Of a stretch of 13,273 nt of DNA, positions 6,735 to 13,273 are shown one piece after another. Origin of the DNA: Thiohalospira sp051745535 (GTDB lineage: Bacteria > Pseudomonadota > Gammaproteobacteria > Thiohalospirales > Thiohalospiraceae); assembly GCA_051745535.1 (NCBI GenBank), contig JBNJED010000036.1, positions 1 to 13,273 of the forward strand. Direction: 5' to 3'. Below the pieces are notes generated by a model. It had not been told where the DNA came from. It searched no databases and worked only from the letters and a program-made list of their open reading frames with translations. Numbering within the stretch: the first letter of the stretch is position 1; each line of letters begins with the position of its first letter. The position numbers and the translations under genes are program-made.

Positions 6735-8049
6735 CCCGGTCGGCGGTATCGACGCGTTCGGCCGGGAAGCAGCAGCGGAAGGTCGAGCCCTCCCCGGCCT
6801 CGCTCTCCACCTCCAGCCAGCCCTCGTGGCGCTGGAGGATGTGCTTGACGATGGCCAGCCCCAGCCCGGTCCCCCCCTTCTCCCGGGAGCGGCCCACGTC
6901 CACGCGGTAGAAGCGCTCGGTGAGCCGCGCCAGGTGGCGCGCCGGGATGCCGATGCCGGTGTCGGTGACCGCGAAGCAGCCGCCCCCGCCGGGGCGCCGC
7001 GTCCAGGCGATCCGGATGGTGCCCCCCGCCGGAGTGTACTGCACGGCATTGAAGACCAGGTTGGCGAAGGCGCTGCGCAGCTCGTTGGGGACGCCGCGCA
7101 GGGGGAGTTCCGGGTCGGCATCCACGGTGATGACATGCGCCCGCTCGCCGGAGAGCTGGCGGGCCTCCTCGGCCAGCGTCTCGGCCAGTTCCGGGACGTC
7201 GATGTTCTCCGGCGCCGGGCCGCGGTCGCCGTCCATCTCCAGCCGGGAGAGGTAGAGGAGGTCGTCCACCAGGGCGCGCATGCGGGTGGTCTGCTGCTCC
7301 ATGAGCTCCAGGGGGCGGGTCCGGTCGGGGGCCGCTTCCTCCTCGGCGGCGAGTTCGTCCTGGAGGGTCTCGATGTAGCCGGCGAGGACGGTCAGGGGTG
7401 TTCGTAGCTCGTGGGAGACGTTGGCGACGAAGTCCCGGCGCATCTGCTCCAGCTGGTGGAGCCGGGTCACGTCCCGGGCGAGGAGCAGGCGCTGGTCGCG
7501 GCCGTAGCGGACCACCCGGGCGGAGAGCATGACCCGCGCATCCGCCGGCGAGGGGAATTCCACCGAGTCGCTGAAGTCCTCCCGGGCGAGGTAGTCGGTG
7601 AAGGCCGGGTGGCGGACGAGGTTGTGGATGCGCTGGCCGCGGTCGCCGGGGTGGCGCAGGCCCAGCAGGCGGCCAGCGGCGTCGTTCCACCACTCGATGA
7701 CGCCGCGCTCGCCCAGGATGATGGTGGCGTCCGGCATGGCCGCCGCCGACTCCTCGAAGCGGTGGATGAGCCGGTTCAGCCGCTTGCGGCGCTTGCGCTG
7801 GCGGATCTGGCGGCGGTAGAGGCCGTTGAAGATGTCCTCCCAGATCCCCTGGGCCTGCGGCGGCTCCCCCTGGCCGGAGGCGTAGAGCCAGCGCTGCAGG
7901 CGGGCGATGTTGTAGAGGTGCCAGCCCAGGTAGCCGGCGACGACCAGGATCACGGGGACCAGCGGCCAGGGCGTGAAGAGCCCCAGGCCGAGACCGAGGA
8001 GGGCGAGCAGGCCGACGCGGCCGAGCTCCGTGGACCAGCGATTCGTCAA
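6718..8049 (-). CDS. phoR: Phosphate-regulon sensor histidine kinase PhoR
   Basis: PhoR is the inner-membrane kinase/phosphatase acting on PhoB. The 443 residues align along their length with E. coli PhoR: a hydrophobic N-terminus with two close membrane segments (about 12-46), a basic linker (79-95), a PAS domain (about 95-190), the H-box FVANVSHELRTPL with phospho-accepting His213, N-box around FANLVFNAVQYTP (328-340), G1 DTGIGIP (363-369) and G2 GGTGLGL (392-398). TERFYRVD (377-384) is also typical. There is no large periplasmic sensor, as usual for PhoR, which reads the Pst/PhoU complex. The start is TTG at 8049, 9 bp after the phoB stop and in the same frame; no ATG fits and no good Shine-Dalgarno is seen, so translation is probably coupled to phoB. 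The pstS Pho box lies in its 3' end. Confidence 0.97.
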   Translation of the reverse strand: MTNRWSTELGRVGLLALLGLGLGLFTPWPLVPVILVVAGYLGWHLYNIARLQRWLYASGQGEPPQAQGIWEDIFNGLYRRQIRQRKRRKRLNRLIHRFEESAAAMPDATIILGERGVIEWWNDAAGRLLGLRHPGDRGQRIHNLVRHPAFTDYLAREDFSDSVEFPSPADARVMLSARVVRYGRDQRLLLARDVTRLHQLEQMRRDFVANVSHELRTPLTVLAGYIETLQDELAAEEEAAPDRTRPLELMEQQTTRMRALVDDLLYLSRLEMDGDRGPAPENIDVPELAETLAEEARQLSGERAHVITVDADPELPLRGVPNELRSAFANLVFNAVQYTPAGGTIRIAWTRRPGGGGCFAVTDTGIGIPARHLARLTERFYRVDVGRSREKGGTGLGLAIVKHILQRHEGWLEVESEAGEGSTFRCCFPAERVDTADRVVTKT

Positions 8050-8058
8050 GGCGGGTGG

Positions 8059-8748
<690 letters not shown>

Positions 8749-8782
8749 GGCGTGTCTCGGGGGCAGCGGATCATTGCCGGCC

Positions 8783-8788
8783 ATTCCA
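8783..8788 (-). promoter_or_regulatory. Candidate -10 element for phoB
   Basis: TGGAAT on the minus strand, exactly 10 bp beyond the Pho box at 8799-8816, gives a start near 8776 and a leader of about 28 nt. It is 4 of 6 with TATAAT. Confidence 0.55.
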
Positions 8789-8798
8789 GCACCGGCAT

Positions 8799-8816
8799 GT
8801 TACAGCCATGTGACCA
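8799..8816 (-). promoter_or_regulatory. Candidate Pho box of the phoB promoter
   Basis: Minus strand: TGGTCAC ATGG CTGTAAC, two PhoB-like half-sites 4 bp apart. The second resembles the TTGTAAC half-sites before pstS and pstC. It implies autoregulation of phoBR, as in E. coli. The first half-site is the weaker one. Confidence 0.65.
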
Positions 8817-8821
8817 TGTGA
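8806..8821. repeat. Tandem 8-bp repeat CCATGTGA x2
   Basis: Two exact copies lie head to tail (8806-8813, 8814-8821), overlapping the first half of the phoB Pho box and abutting the palindrome at 8818-8834. On the minus strand each reads TCACATGG. Confidence 0.85.
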
Positions 8822-8834
8822 CACGCCGTGTCAC
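8818..8834. repeat. Palindrome GTGACAC-GCC-GTGTCAC upstream of phoB
   Basis: Perfect 7-bp arms around 3 bp, between the folB stop (8841) and the phoB Pho box. Each arm contains TGTCAC, similar to a Pho half-site but arranged head to head, so it may be an operator for PhoB or for another dimeric regulator. A 7-bp stem without a T run makes a folB terminator unlikely. Confidence 0.8.
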
Positions 8835-8840
8835 AGACGC

Positions 8841-9194
8841 TCAACCGGCCTCCCGCCGGATGGCCACGCCGGTGGTGCCGCAGCCGGGGACGGCCCCGCT
8901 CTTGTCCAGCCGCAGCCGGGCGGCGGCCACGGGGTACTCGGCCAGGAGGGTGGCGGCCAGCCGTTCGGCCAGCGCCTCCAGCAGGCGGTACTCGCCGTCG
9001 GCCGCCACGGCCCGCAGCCGTTCGGCCACGGCGGCGTAGTCCACGGTATCGGCGACGTCGTCGCTGGCCCCGGCGGCGGCCAGGTCCACCTCCAGCTCCA
9101 GGTCCAGGCGCACCGGCTGGGGCAGGGCGCGCTCCCAGTCCGGGACGCCGAGGGTCGCCTCCAGGCGCAGATCGGTGAGATAGATGGTATCCAT
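8841..9194 (-). CDS. folB: Dihydroneopterin aldolase FolB
   Basis: FolB converts 7,8-dihydroneopterin to 6-hydroxymethyl-7,8-dihydropterin and glycolaldehyde in folate synthesis; it acts in the cytoplasm as an oligomer. The product is 117 residues, close to E. coli FolB (about 120). Family features are visible: the start DTIYLTDLRLEATLGV, GVPDWER with Glu21, SDDVADTVDY with Tyr53, LLEALAERLA with Glu73, and RLDKSGAVPG with catalytic Lys98. It diverges from plsY, the conserved gammaproteobacterial arrangement. The ATG at 9194 has no Shine-Dalgarno and lies 6 nt after a good -10 (TAGAAT), so the mRNA may be leaderless. phoB follows 92 bp downstream on the same strand, with its own promoter. Confidence 0.95.
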   Translation of the reverse strand: MDTIYLTDLRLEATLGVPDWERALPQPVRLDLELEVDLAAAGASDDVADTVDYAAVAERLRAVAADGEYRLLEALAERLAATLLAEYPVAAARLRLDKSGAVPGCGTTGVAIRREAG

Positions 9195-9200
9195 GGGCCC

Positions 9201-9206
9201 ATTCTA
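9201..9206 (-). promoter_or_regulatory. Candidate -10 of the folB promoter (leaderless start)
   Basis: TAGAAT on the minus strand (5 of 6 with TATAAT) ends 6 nt before the folB ATG. No convincing -35 is visible at 16-18 bp. If used, transcription would begin at or next to the A of the ATG. Confidence 0.5.
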
Positions 9207-9254
9207 GCGGCGCGCATCCGGGAAGGATATTCGCCGCTCCCGGTGGCAGCGCGG

Positions 9255-9260
9255 TATAGT
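9255..9260 (+). promoter_or_regulatory. Candidate -10 of the plsY promoter
   Basis: TATAGT (5 of 6) lies 34 nt before the plsY ATG. The -35 region is poor (TTCGCC at 9230-9235 with a 19-bp spacer). The leader carries GGAG (9281-9284), 10 nt from the ATG, inside a small inverted repeat TTCGG/CCGAA (9278-9282, 9289-9293) that could mask it. Confidence 0.5.
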
Positions 9261-9294
9261 AGCCGGCCCGTACACCATTCGGAGCACGCCGAAC

Positions 9295-9894
9295 ATGGAG
9301 CCGAACGCGGCCTGGTCCATCGTCATCGCGGCCTACCTGCTGGGGTCCCTCAATGCCGGGATCCTGGTGAGCCGCCTCCTGGGGCTGCCGGATCCGCGCC
9401 AGGGCGGGTCCGGGAATCCCGGTGCCACCAACGTCCTGCGCCTGGGAGGCAAGGGGGCGGCCGCGGCCACCCTGGGGGGCGACGTCCTCAAGGGCGTGAT
9501 CCCGGTGCTCATCGCCCGCGCCTCGGCGCCCGGCGAGCTGATCCCGGCCGTGGCGGCGCTGGCCGCCTTCCTGGGCCACCTCTACCCGGTCTTCTTCGGC
9601 TTCCGCGGCGGCAAGGGCGTGGCGACGGCGCTGGGGGGGCTCATCGCCCTGGCCCCGGCGGTGGCCGGCATCGGGGCGCTGGTCTGGCTGGCCGTGGCCG
9701 CCGTCTTCCGGATCTCCTCCCTGGCCGCCCTGGTTGCCGCCGTGGCGGCGCCGGTGGCCGCCTGGTGGCTGGGGCTGGCCCAGCCGGTGGTCGTCGTTAC
9801 GGCGGTCATGGCCGTGCTGCTGCTCTGGCGCCACCGCAGCAACATCGCCAACATCGCCAACGGGACGGAGTCCCGGATCGGCCGGAAGGGCTGA
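9295..9894 (+). CDS. plsY: Acyl-phosphate:glycerol-3-phosphate acyltransferase PlsY
   Basis: PlsY is the inner-membrane enzyme that moves an acyl chain from acyl-phosphate to glycerol-3-phosphate, making lysophosphatidic acid, the first step of phospholipid synthesis (partner PlsX is not in the window). The 199-residue protein is very hydrophobic with about five membrane segments. Three loops conserved in the family are present: GGSGNPGATNVLR (37-49), HLYPVFFGFRGGKGVAT (95-111), and RSNIANIANGTE (181-192), which together form the active site. The length matches the family (about 200). The ATG at 9295 has GGAG 10 nt upstream. The gene diverges from folB and converges on tsaD with a 30-bp gap, as in other gammaproteobacteria. 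Confidence 0.97.
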   Translation: MEPNAAWSIVIAAYLLGSLNAGILVSRLLGLPDPRQGGSGNPGATNVLRLGGKGAAAATLGGDVLKGVIPVLIARASAPGELIPAVAALAAFLGHLYPVFFGFRGGKGVATALGGLIALAPAVAGIGALVWLAVAAVFRISSLAALVAAVAAPVAAWWLGLAQPVVVVTAVMAVLLLWRHRSNIANIANGTESRIGRKG

Positions 9895-9899
9895 TCCGG
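9873..9899. repeat. Inverted repeat CCGGATC/GATCCGG at the plsY-tsaD junction
   Basis: Perfect 7-bp arms (9873-9879, 9893-9899) with a 13-nt loop span the plsY stop codon. No T run follows on either strand, so at most it slows 3' exonucleases or acts as a weak stop between the two convergent genes. Confidence 0.5.
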
Positions 9900-9924
9900 A
9901 AGGGGTCGCTCGGGGAGGGCCGGC

Positions 9925-10935
9925 TCAGACTGCCGCCAGGGCCTCCAGGGACCAGCGCGGGTGGACGGTGATGGCCGCCGGCTCGTGCTGCCCGGCGCCC
10001 AGGCGGCACCAGCCGGCGTAGGCGATCATGGCGGCGTTGTCGGTGCAGAAGGCCGGTCGCGGGTAGTAGACCCGGCCGCCGCGCTCGGCGGCGCGGGCGT
10101 CCAGCGTGGCGCGAAGGCGGGCATTGGCACTGACCCCGCCGGCCACCACCAGCGTCTCCAGGCCGGTGGCCTCCAGGGCCCGGGCCGCCTTGATGGCCAG
10201 GGTCTCCGCCACCGCCTCCTCGAAGCCGCGGGCGAGGTCGGCGCGCGCCTGGCGGTCGTCGCCCAGCGCCTCCAGCTCCAGCCGCACCCGGGTCTTCAGC
10301 CCGGAGAAGGAGAAGTCCAGGCCGGGCCGGTCGGTCATGGGCCGGGGCAGTCGGTAGACGCCCGGCCGGCCCTCCGCGGCCAGCGCCGCCAGGGCGGGCC
10401 CGCCGGGGTAGCCCAGCTCCATGATCTTGGCCGTCTTGTCGAAGGCCTCCCCGGCGGCGTCGTCCACGGAACTCCCCAGGAGCCGGTAGTCGCCCACGCC
10501 GCGGACCTCGGCCAGCAGGGTGTGGCCGCCTGAGACCAGCAGCGCAACGAAGGGGAAGGCCGGCGGCTCCGGCTCCAGCAGTGGCGCCAGCAGATGTCCC
10601 TCCATGTGGTGGACCCCTACCGCCGGCCGGTCCAGCGCCCAGGCGAGGCTGCGCCCCACCGTCGCCCCCACCAGCAGCGCCCCCACCAGGCCGGGACCGG
10701 CGGTGTAGGCGACGCCGTCGAGATCGGTGGGTGCGAGGCCGGCCCGGGCCAGTACCGTCTCCACCAGCGGCGTGACCCGGCGGATGTGGTCGCGGGAGGC
10801 GAGCTCGGGGACGACGCCGCCGTGCTCGGCGTGGAGGTCGGTCTGGCTGTGGACGACGTCCGCCTCCAGCCCCGCGTCGCCGTAGATGGCGGCGGCGGTC
10901 TCGTCGCAGGAGCTCTCGATTCCCAGTACGCGCAT
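9925..10935 (-). CDS. tsaD: tRNA threonylcarbamoyladenosine synthase subunit TsaD
   Basis: TsaD transfers the threonylcarbamoyl group from threonylcarbamoyl-AMP to A37 of ANN-decoding tRNAs, working with TsaB and TsaE (TsaC makes the AMP intermediate). The 336 residues match E. coli TsaD (337). Features in order: GIESSCDET (5-13), ELASRDH (44-50), AYTAGPGLVGALLVG (76-90), the metal-binding HHMEGH with His110 and His114, LVSGGHT (133-139), DDAAGEAFDK (158-167), VAGGVSAN (264-271), and the third metal ligand Asp299 in CTDNAAMIAYAG. The frame stays open to 11883, but everything before the ATG at 10935 lies antisense to rpsU and yqeY and does not match the family. The ATG lacks a Shine-Dalgarno and sits just after a strong promoter, suggesting leaderless translation. 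Confidence 0.97.
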   Translation of the reverse strand: MRVLGIESSCDETAAAIYGDAGLEADVVHSQTDLHAEHGGVVPELASRDHIRRVTPLVETVLARAGLAPTDLDGVAYTAGPGLVGALLVGATVGRSLAWALDRPAVGVHHMEGHLLAPLLEPEPPAFPFVALLVSGGHTLLAEVRGVGDYRLLGSSVDDAAGEAFDKTAKIMELGYPGGPALAALAAEGRPGVYRLPRPMTDRPGLDFSFSGLKTRVRLELEALGDDRQARADLARGFEEAVAETLAIKAARALEATGLETLVVAGGVSANARLRATLDARAAERGGRVYYPRPAFCTDNAAMIAYAGWCRLGAGQHEPAAITVHPRWSLEALAAV

Positions 10936-10942
10936 GGCGGGG

Positions 10943-10971
10943 AACATACCCGGGCGAGGGGATTCCGACAA
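10943..10971 (-). promoter_or_regulatory. tsaD promoter (-35 TTGTCG, 17 bp, -10 TATGTT)
   Basis: Minus strand: TTGTCG (10966-10971), a 17-bp spacer, then TATGTT (10943-10948). Both hexamers are 4 of 6 and the spacing is ideal. The ATG follows after 7 nt, which puts the transcription start within a base or so of it. Confidence 0.6.
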
Positions 10972-10980
10972 GCACAGGCC

Positions 10981-11009
10981 TTGGCACGCGGCGGATTGCC
11001 TTCTACAAT
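10981..11009 (+). promoter_or_regulatory. rpsU-yqeY-dnaG promoter (-35 TTGGCA, 17 bp, -10 TACAAT)
   Basis: TTGGCA (10981-10986) and TACAAT (11004-11009) are each 5 of 6 with the sigma-70 consensus and 17 bp apart, the best promoter in the window. Transcription would start near 11016, about 34 nt before rpsU. It drives the macromolecular synthesis operon. Confidence 0.8.
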
Positions 11010-11049
11010 GCCCGATTCGCCCAAGTGAAGACGCTGAATCGAGGTCCCA

Positions 11050-11262
11050 ATGCCCGAGGTACGAGTCAAGGAGAACGAGCCTTTCGACGTGGCGCTGCGG
11101 CGCTTCAAGCGCGCCTGCGAGAAGGCCGGAATCCTCTCCGAGGTGCGCCGTCGCGAGTACTACGAGAAGCCCACCGCCGAGCGCAAGCGCAAGCGCGCCG
11201 CGGCCATCAAGCGCTACCAGAAGAAGCTCTCCCGGGAGAACACCCGGGGCAAGCGCAAGTAA
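11050..11262 (+). CDS. rpsU: 30S ribosomal protein S21
   Basis: S21 is a small basic protein of the 30S subunit near the anti-Shine-Dalgarno end of 16S rRNA, needed for efficient initiation. The 70 residues match the E. coli protein (71): PEVRVKENEPFDVALRRFKR at the N-terminus, then AGILSEVRRREYYEKPT, and a C-terminal half very rich in Lys and Arg ending NTRGKRK. GAGGT stands 4 nt before the ATG. It is the first gene of the rpsU-yqeY-dnaG operon, with a strong promoter, and yqeY starts 15 bp after its stop. A 12-bp palindrome (TCTCCCGGGAGA, 11228-11239) lies near its 3' end. Confidence 0.98.
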   Translation: MPEVRVKENEPFDVALRRFKRACEKAGILSEVRRREYYEKPTAERKRKRAAAIKRYQKKLSRENTRGKRK

Positions 11263-11277
11263 CCGGGGGACACCGCC

Positions 11278-11730
11278 GTGGCCGAGGGCCTGAAGGAGCG
11301 TATCCAGGCGGATGTGAAGGACGCCATGCGGGCCCGCGACAAGGACCGCCTGGCGACCCTGCGCATGATCACCGCCGGCCTCCAGCAGAAGGAGGTGGAT
11401 GACCGCGTCGAGCTGGATGACGCCGCGGTCCTCGCCCTGCTGGACAAGATGGCCAAGCAGCGGCGGGAGTCCATCGAGCAGTACGAGCAGGGCGGACGGG
11501 ACGAGCTGGCCGAGCGCGAGCGCGCCGAGCTGGCCGTCATCGAGTCCTACCTGCCGCAGCCGCTCTCCGACGCGGAGCTCGATGCCCTGGTCACGGAGGC
11601 GATCACCGCCACCGGGGCCGCGGCCATGGCCGACATGGGCCGGGTCATGGGCGAGCTCAAGCCGCGCGTCCAGGGCCGGGCCGACATGGGCGAGGTGTCG
11701 GCGCGGGTGAAGGCCCGCCTCGGCGGCTGA
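11278..11730 (+). CDS. yqeY: GatB/YqeY domain protein
   Basis: A 150-residue cytoplasmic protein of the GatB/YqeY family, which resembles the C-terminal tRNA-binding helical domain of the amidotransferase subunit GatB. Family features are visible: LKERIQADVKDAMRARDK and LRMITAGLQQKEVD near the N-terminus, KQRRESIEQYEQGGRDELAERE (about 61-82), SYLPQPLSDAEL (90-101), and a C-terminal MGRVMGELKPRVQGRADMGEVS. Its function is not firmly known; a role linked to tRNA or amidotransferase is inferred from the fold. The start is GTG at 11278 with GGGGGA upstream. Its place between rpsU and dnaG is usual in Pseudomonas and relatives, whereas E. coli lacks it there. Length is standard. Confidence 0.93.
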   Translation: MAEGLKERIQADVKDAMRARDKDRLATLRMITAGLQQKEVDDRVELDDAAVLALLDKMAKQRRESIEQYEQGGRDELAERERAELAVIESYLPQPLSDAELDALVTEAITATGAAAMADMGRVMGELKPRVQGRADMGEVSARVKARLGG

Positions 11731-11743
11731 GCCCGGGCGCCCC

Positions 11744-13273
11744 ATGGCCGGGCGGATCCCCCAGAACTTCATCGATGATCTGGTCTCCCGGACCGATATC
11801 GTGGAGATCATCGGTGAGCGCGTCCCGCTGAAGCGCAAGGGGCGCGAGTACGCCGCCTGCTGCCCCTTCCACGACGAGCGCACCCCCTCCTTCTACGTCA
11901 GTCCCGAGAAGCAGTTCTACCACTGTTTCGGCTGCGGGGCCCACGGCACCGCCCTGGGCTTCCTCATGGACTACGGCCACCTTTCCTTCCCGGAGGCGGT
12001 GGAGGAGCTGGCCGGCCGTCAGGGGCTCGAGGTCCCCCGGGAGGGGGATGACGGCCGCCCGCCGGCCCCCGATCGGACCCCCCTCTACGAGGCGCTGGCG
12101 GCGGCGGCGGACTACTACCGCACCATGCTCCGCCGCCACCAGCAGGCCCACCGGGCCGCCAACTACCTCAAGGGGCGCGGCGTCCGCGGGACCACCGCCC
12201 GGGACTACGGCCTGGGCTTCGCCCCGCCGGGCTGGCGCAATCTCCTGGAGGCCCTGGGCGGCGGTGAACAGACCCGGGCGCGGCTGGTGGAGGCCGGCCT
12301 GCTCATCGAGCGCGACGACGGCGGCGTCCACGACCGCTTCCGCGACCGGATCATCTTCCCCATCCACGACCACCGCGGCCGGCCCATCGCCTTCGGTGGC
12401 CGGATCCTCGGGGACGGCGAGCCCAAGTACCTCAACTCCCCGGAGACGCCGGTCTTCCACAAGGGCCGGGAGCTCTACGGCCTCTACGAGGCGCGCCGCG
12501 CCCTGCGCCGGCTGGACCGGCTGCTGGTGGTGGAGGGCTACATGGACGTCATCGCCCTGGCCGGGGCCGGCGTCCAGCACGCCGTGGCCACCCTGGGCAC
12601 CGCCACCACCGCGGACCACCTGGATCGCGCCTTCCGCCTCACCGGCGAGGTGGTCTTCTGCTTCGACGGCGACCGTGCCGGCCGGGAGGCCGCCTGGCGC
12701 GCCCTGGAGAACGCCCTGCCGGTCCTGCGGGACGGCCGCAGCGTCCGGTTCCTCTTCCTCCCCGAGGGGGAGGACCCGGATACCCTGGTCCGCCGGGAGG
12801 GGGGCCAGGCCTTCGGCGAGCGCGAGGCCGCCGCCGAGGCGCTGGAGGACTACCTCCTGCGTCGGCTCATCGAGGACCACGACCCGGAGTCGGTGGCCGG
12901 TCGCCGGGCGCTGGTGGCCGCGGCCCGGCCCCTGCTCGCCCGCGCCCGGGATGCGGTCCTGCGGGAGCAGCTCATCCGGGAGATCGCCGAGCGCACCGGC
13001 GTCGGCGCCGAACACCTCCAGCCGGCGGAGGAGGGGCCGGCCGGGCCCGCGGCCGCACCGTCGGCAGCCCCCGGGCCGGAGCCGGCCCCGCCGCCCCGCC
13101 GGCGACCGGCGGGCATGCCGCAGCCGCGGACCCTGGAGCGCCACGCCATCGCCGCGCTGCTCCAGGCCCCCCAACTGGCCGCCGAGGTCGACGAACCGGC
13201 ACGGTTTGCTACGCTTGGAACGCCGGGGGGGGAGCTGCTGGCCGAACTACTTGAACAATGGCACGCCGACCCC
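11744..13273 (+). CDS. dnaG: DNA primase DnaG (3' end cut by window edge)
   Basis: DnaG makes the RNA primers for DNA replication and is recruited to the fork by the DnaB helicase. 510 codons are present; E. coli DnaG has 581, so roughly 70 residues of the C-terminal helicase-binding domain are missing. Visible in order: the CHC2 zinc finger (C40, H43, C61, C64, in CCPFHDERTPSF and YHCFGCGAHG), the catalytic core with FPIHDHRGRPIAFGGR (205-220), and the TOPRIM site with Glu264 (VVEGYMDV) and Asp308/Asp310 (CFDGDRAG), matching the E. coli metal-binding acids. A linker rich in Ala, Pro and Gly (about 426-460) leads to the C-terminal domain. The ATG at 11744 is 13 bp after yqeY and has no real Shine-Dalgarno, in keeping with the known low expression of primase from this operon. 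rpoD would be expected beyond the right edge. Confidence 0.97.
   Translation, partial: MAGRIPQNFIDDLVSRTDIVEIIGERVPLKRKGREYAACCPFHDERTPSFYVSPEKQFYHCFGCGAHGTALGFLMDYGHLSFPEAVEELAGRQGLEVPREGDDGRPPAPDRTPLYEALAAAADYYRTMLRRHQQAHRAANYLKGRGVRGTTARDYGLGFAPPGWRNLLEALGGGEQTRARLVEAGLLIERDDGGVHDRFRDRIIFPIHDHRGRPIAFGGRILGDGEPKYLNSPETPVFHKGRELYGLYEARRALRRLDRLLVVEGYMDVIALAGAGVQHAVATLGTATTADHLDRAFRLTGEVVFCFDGDRAGREAAWRALENALPVLRDGRSVRFLFLPEGEDPDTLVRREGGQAFGEREAAAEALEDYLLRRLIEDHDPESVAGRRALVAAARPLLARARDAVLREQLIREIAERTGVGAEHLQPAEEGPAGPAAAPSAAPGPEPAPPPRRRPAGMPQPRTLERHAIAALLQAPQLAAEVDEPARFATLGTPGGELLAELLEQWHADP

Noticed and set aside
9873..9930. Possible bidirectional terminator between plsY and tsaD.
   Set aside because: The 7-bp-arm repeat has a 13-nt loop and no T run on either side; listed only as an inverted repeat.
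11228..11277. A terminator between rpsU and yqeY, as known between rpsU and dnaG in E. coli.
   Set aside because: There is a 12-bp palindrome and a weak CCCGG/CCGGG pair but no stable hairpin followed by T residues.
9925..11883. A 652-codon open frame on the minus strand that includes tsaD and extends past its ATG.
   Set aside because: The extra 316 codons are antisense to rpsU and yqeY, have low-complexity composition, cross the tsaD and rpsU promoters, and TsaD family proteins start at the ATG at 10935.
11657..13174. A 505-codon open frame antisense to dnaG.
   Set aside because: Composition (Gly, Ala, Val, His, Gln rich) is the usual mirror of a high-GC gene; no recognisable domain; dnaG on the plus strand has all family motifs.

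Overview
The window is a stretch of high-GC bacterial chromosome that looks like ordinary core genome of a gammaproteobacterium. The gene content and order (folB, plsY, tsaD, then rpsU-yqeY-dnaG) are the classic gammaproteobacterial block around the macromolecular synthesis operon. The long forms of PstC and PstA, the TTG/GTG starts and the third-position G/C bias point to a Pseudomonas-like or Ectothiorhodospiraceae-like (Thiohalospira/Alkalilimnicola type) lineage. The genus is a guess from memory of such proteins, not a result.

Layout. Positions 1-8748, all on the minus strand, hold a complete phosphate-starvation locus, read from high to low coordinates: phoB, phoR, pstS, pstC, pstA, pstB, phoU (phoU runs off the left edge just before its stop). 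Upstream on the same strand lies folB (8841-9194). plsY (9295-9894, plus) diverges from folB and converges on tsaD (9925-10935, minus). tsaD diverges from rpsU (11050, plus), which is followed closely by yqeY and dnaG (cut by the right edge at codon 510).

How it works together. PhoR senses the state of the Pst transporter through PhoU and phosphorylates PhoB. PhoB then activates the locus. I can place three candidate PhoB-dependent promoters with the same architecture (18-bp Pho box, exactly 10 bp, then a -10 hexamer), before phoB, pstS and pstC. A strong hairpin after pstS separates the binding-protein gene from pstCAB-phoU, and the second Pho promoter restarts transcription there. PstS is the periplasmic binding protein, PstC/PstA the channel, PstB the ATPase and PhoU the negative regulator.

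Nothing here is clearly a new system; there are no mobile elements, CRISPR arrays, tRNA or rRNA genes. The most interesting item is the enlarged periplasmic part of the transporter: PstC carries about 395 extra residues that read as seven propeller-like repeats with an EF-hand-like acidic loop, and PstA carries about 250 extra residues with a long coiled coil. Also notable are candidate leaderless promoters for folB and tsaD, and a symmetric repeat cluster before phoB. No stretch over 300 bases lacks a gene; the largest gap is 165 bases (5509-5673).
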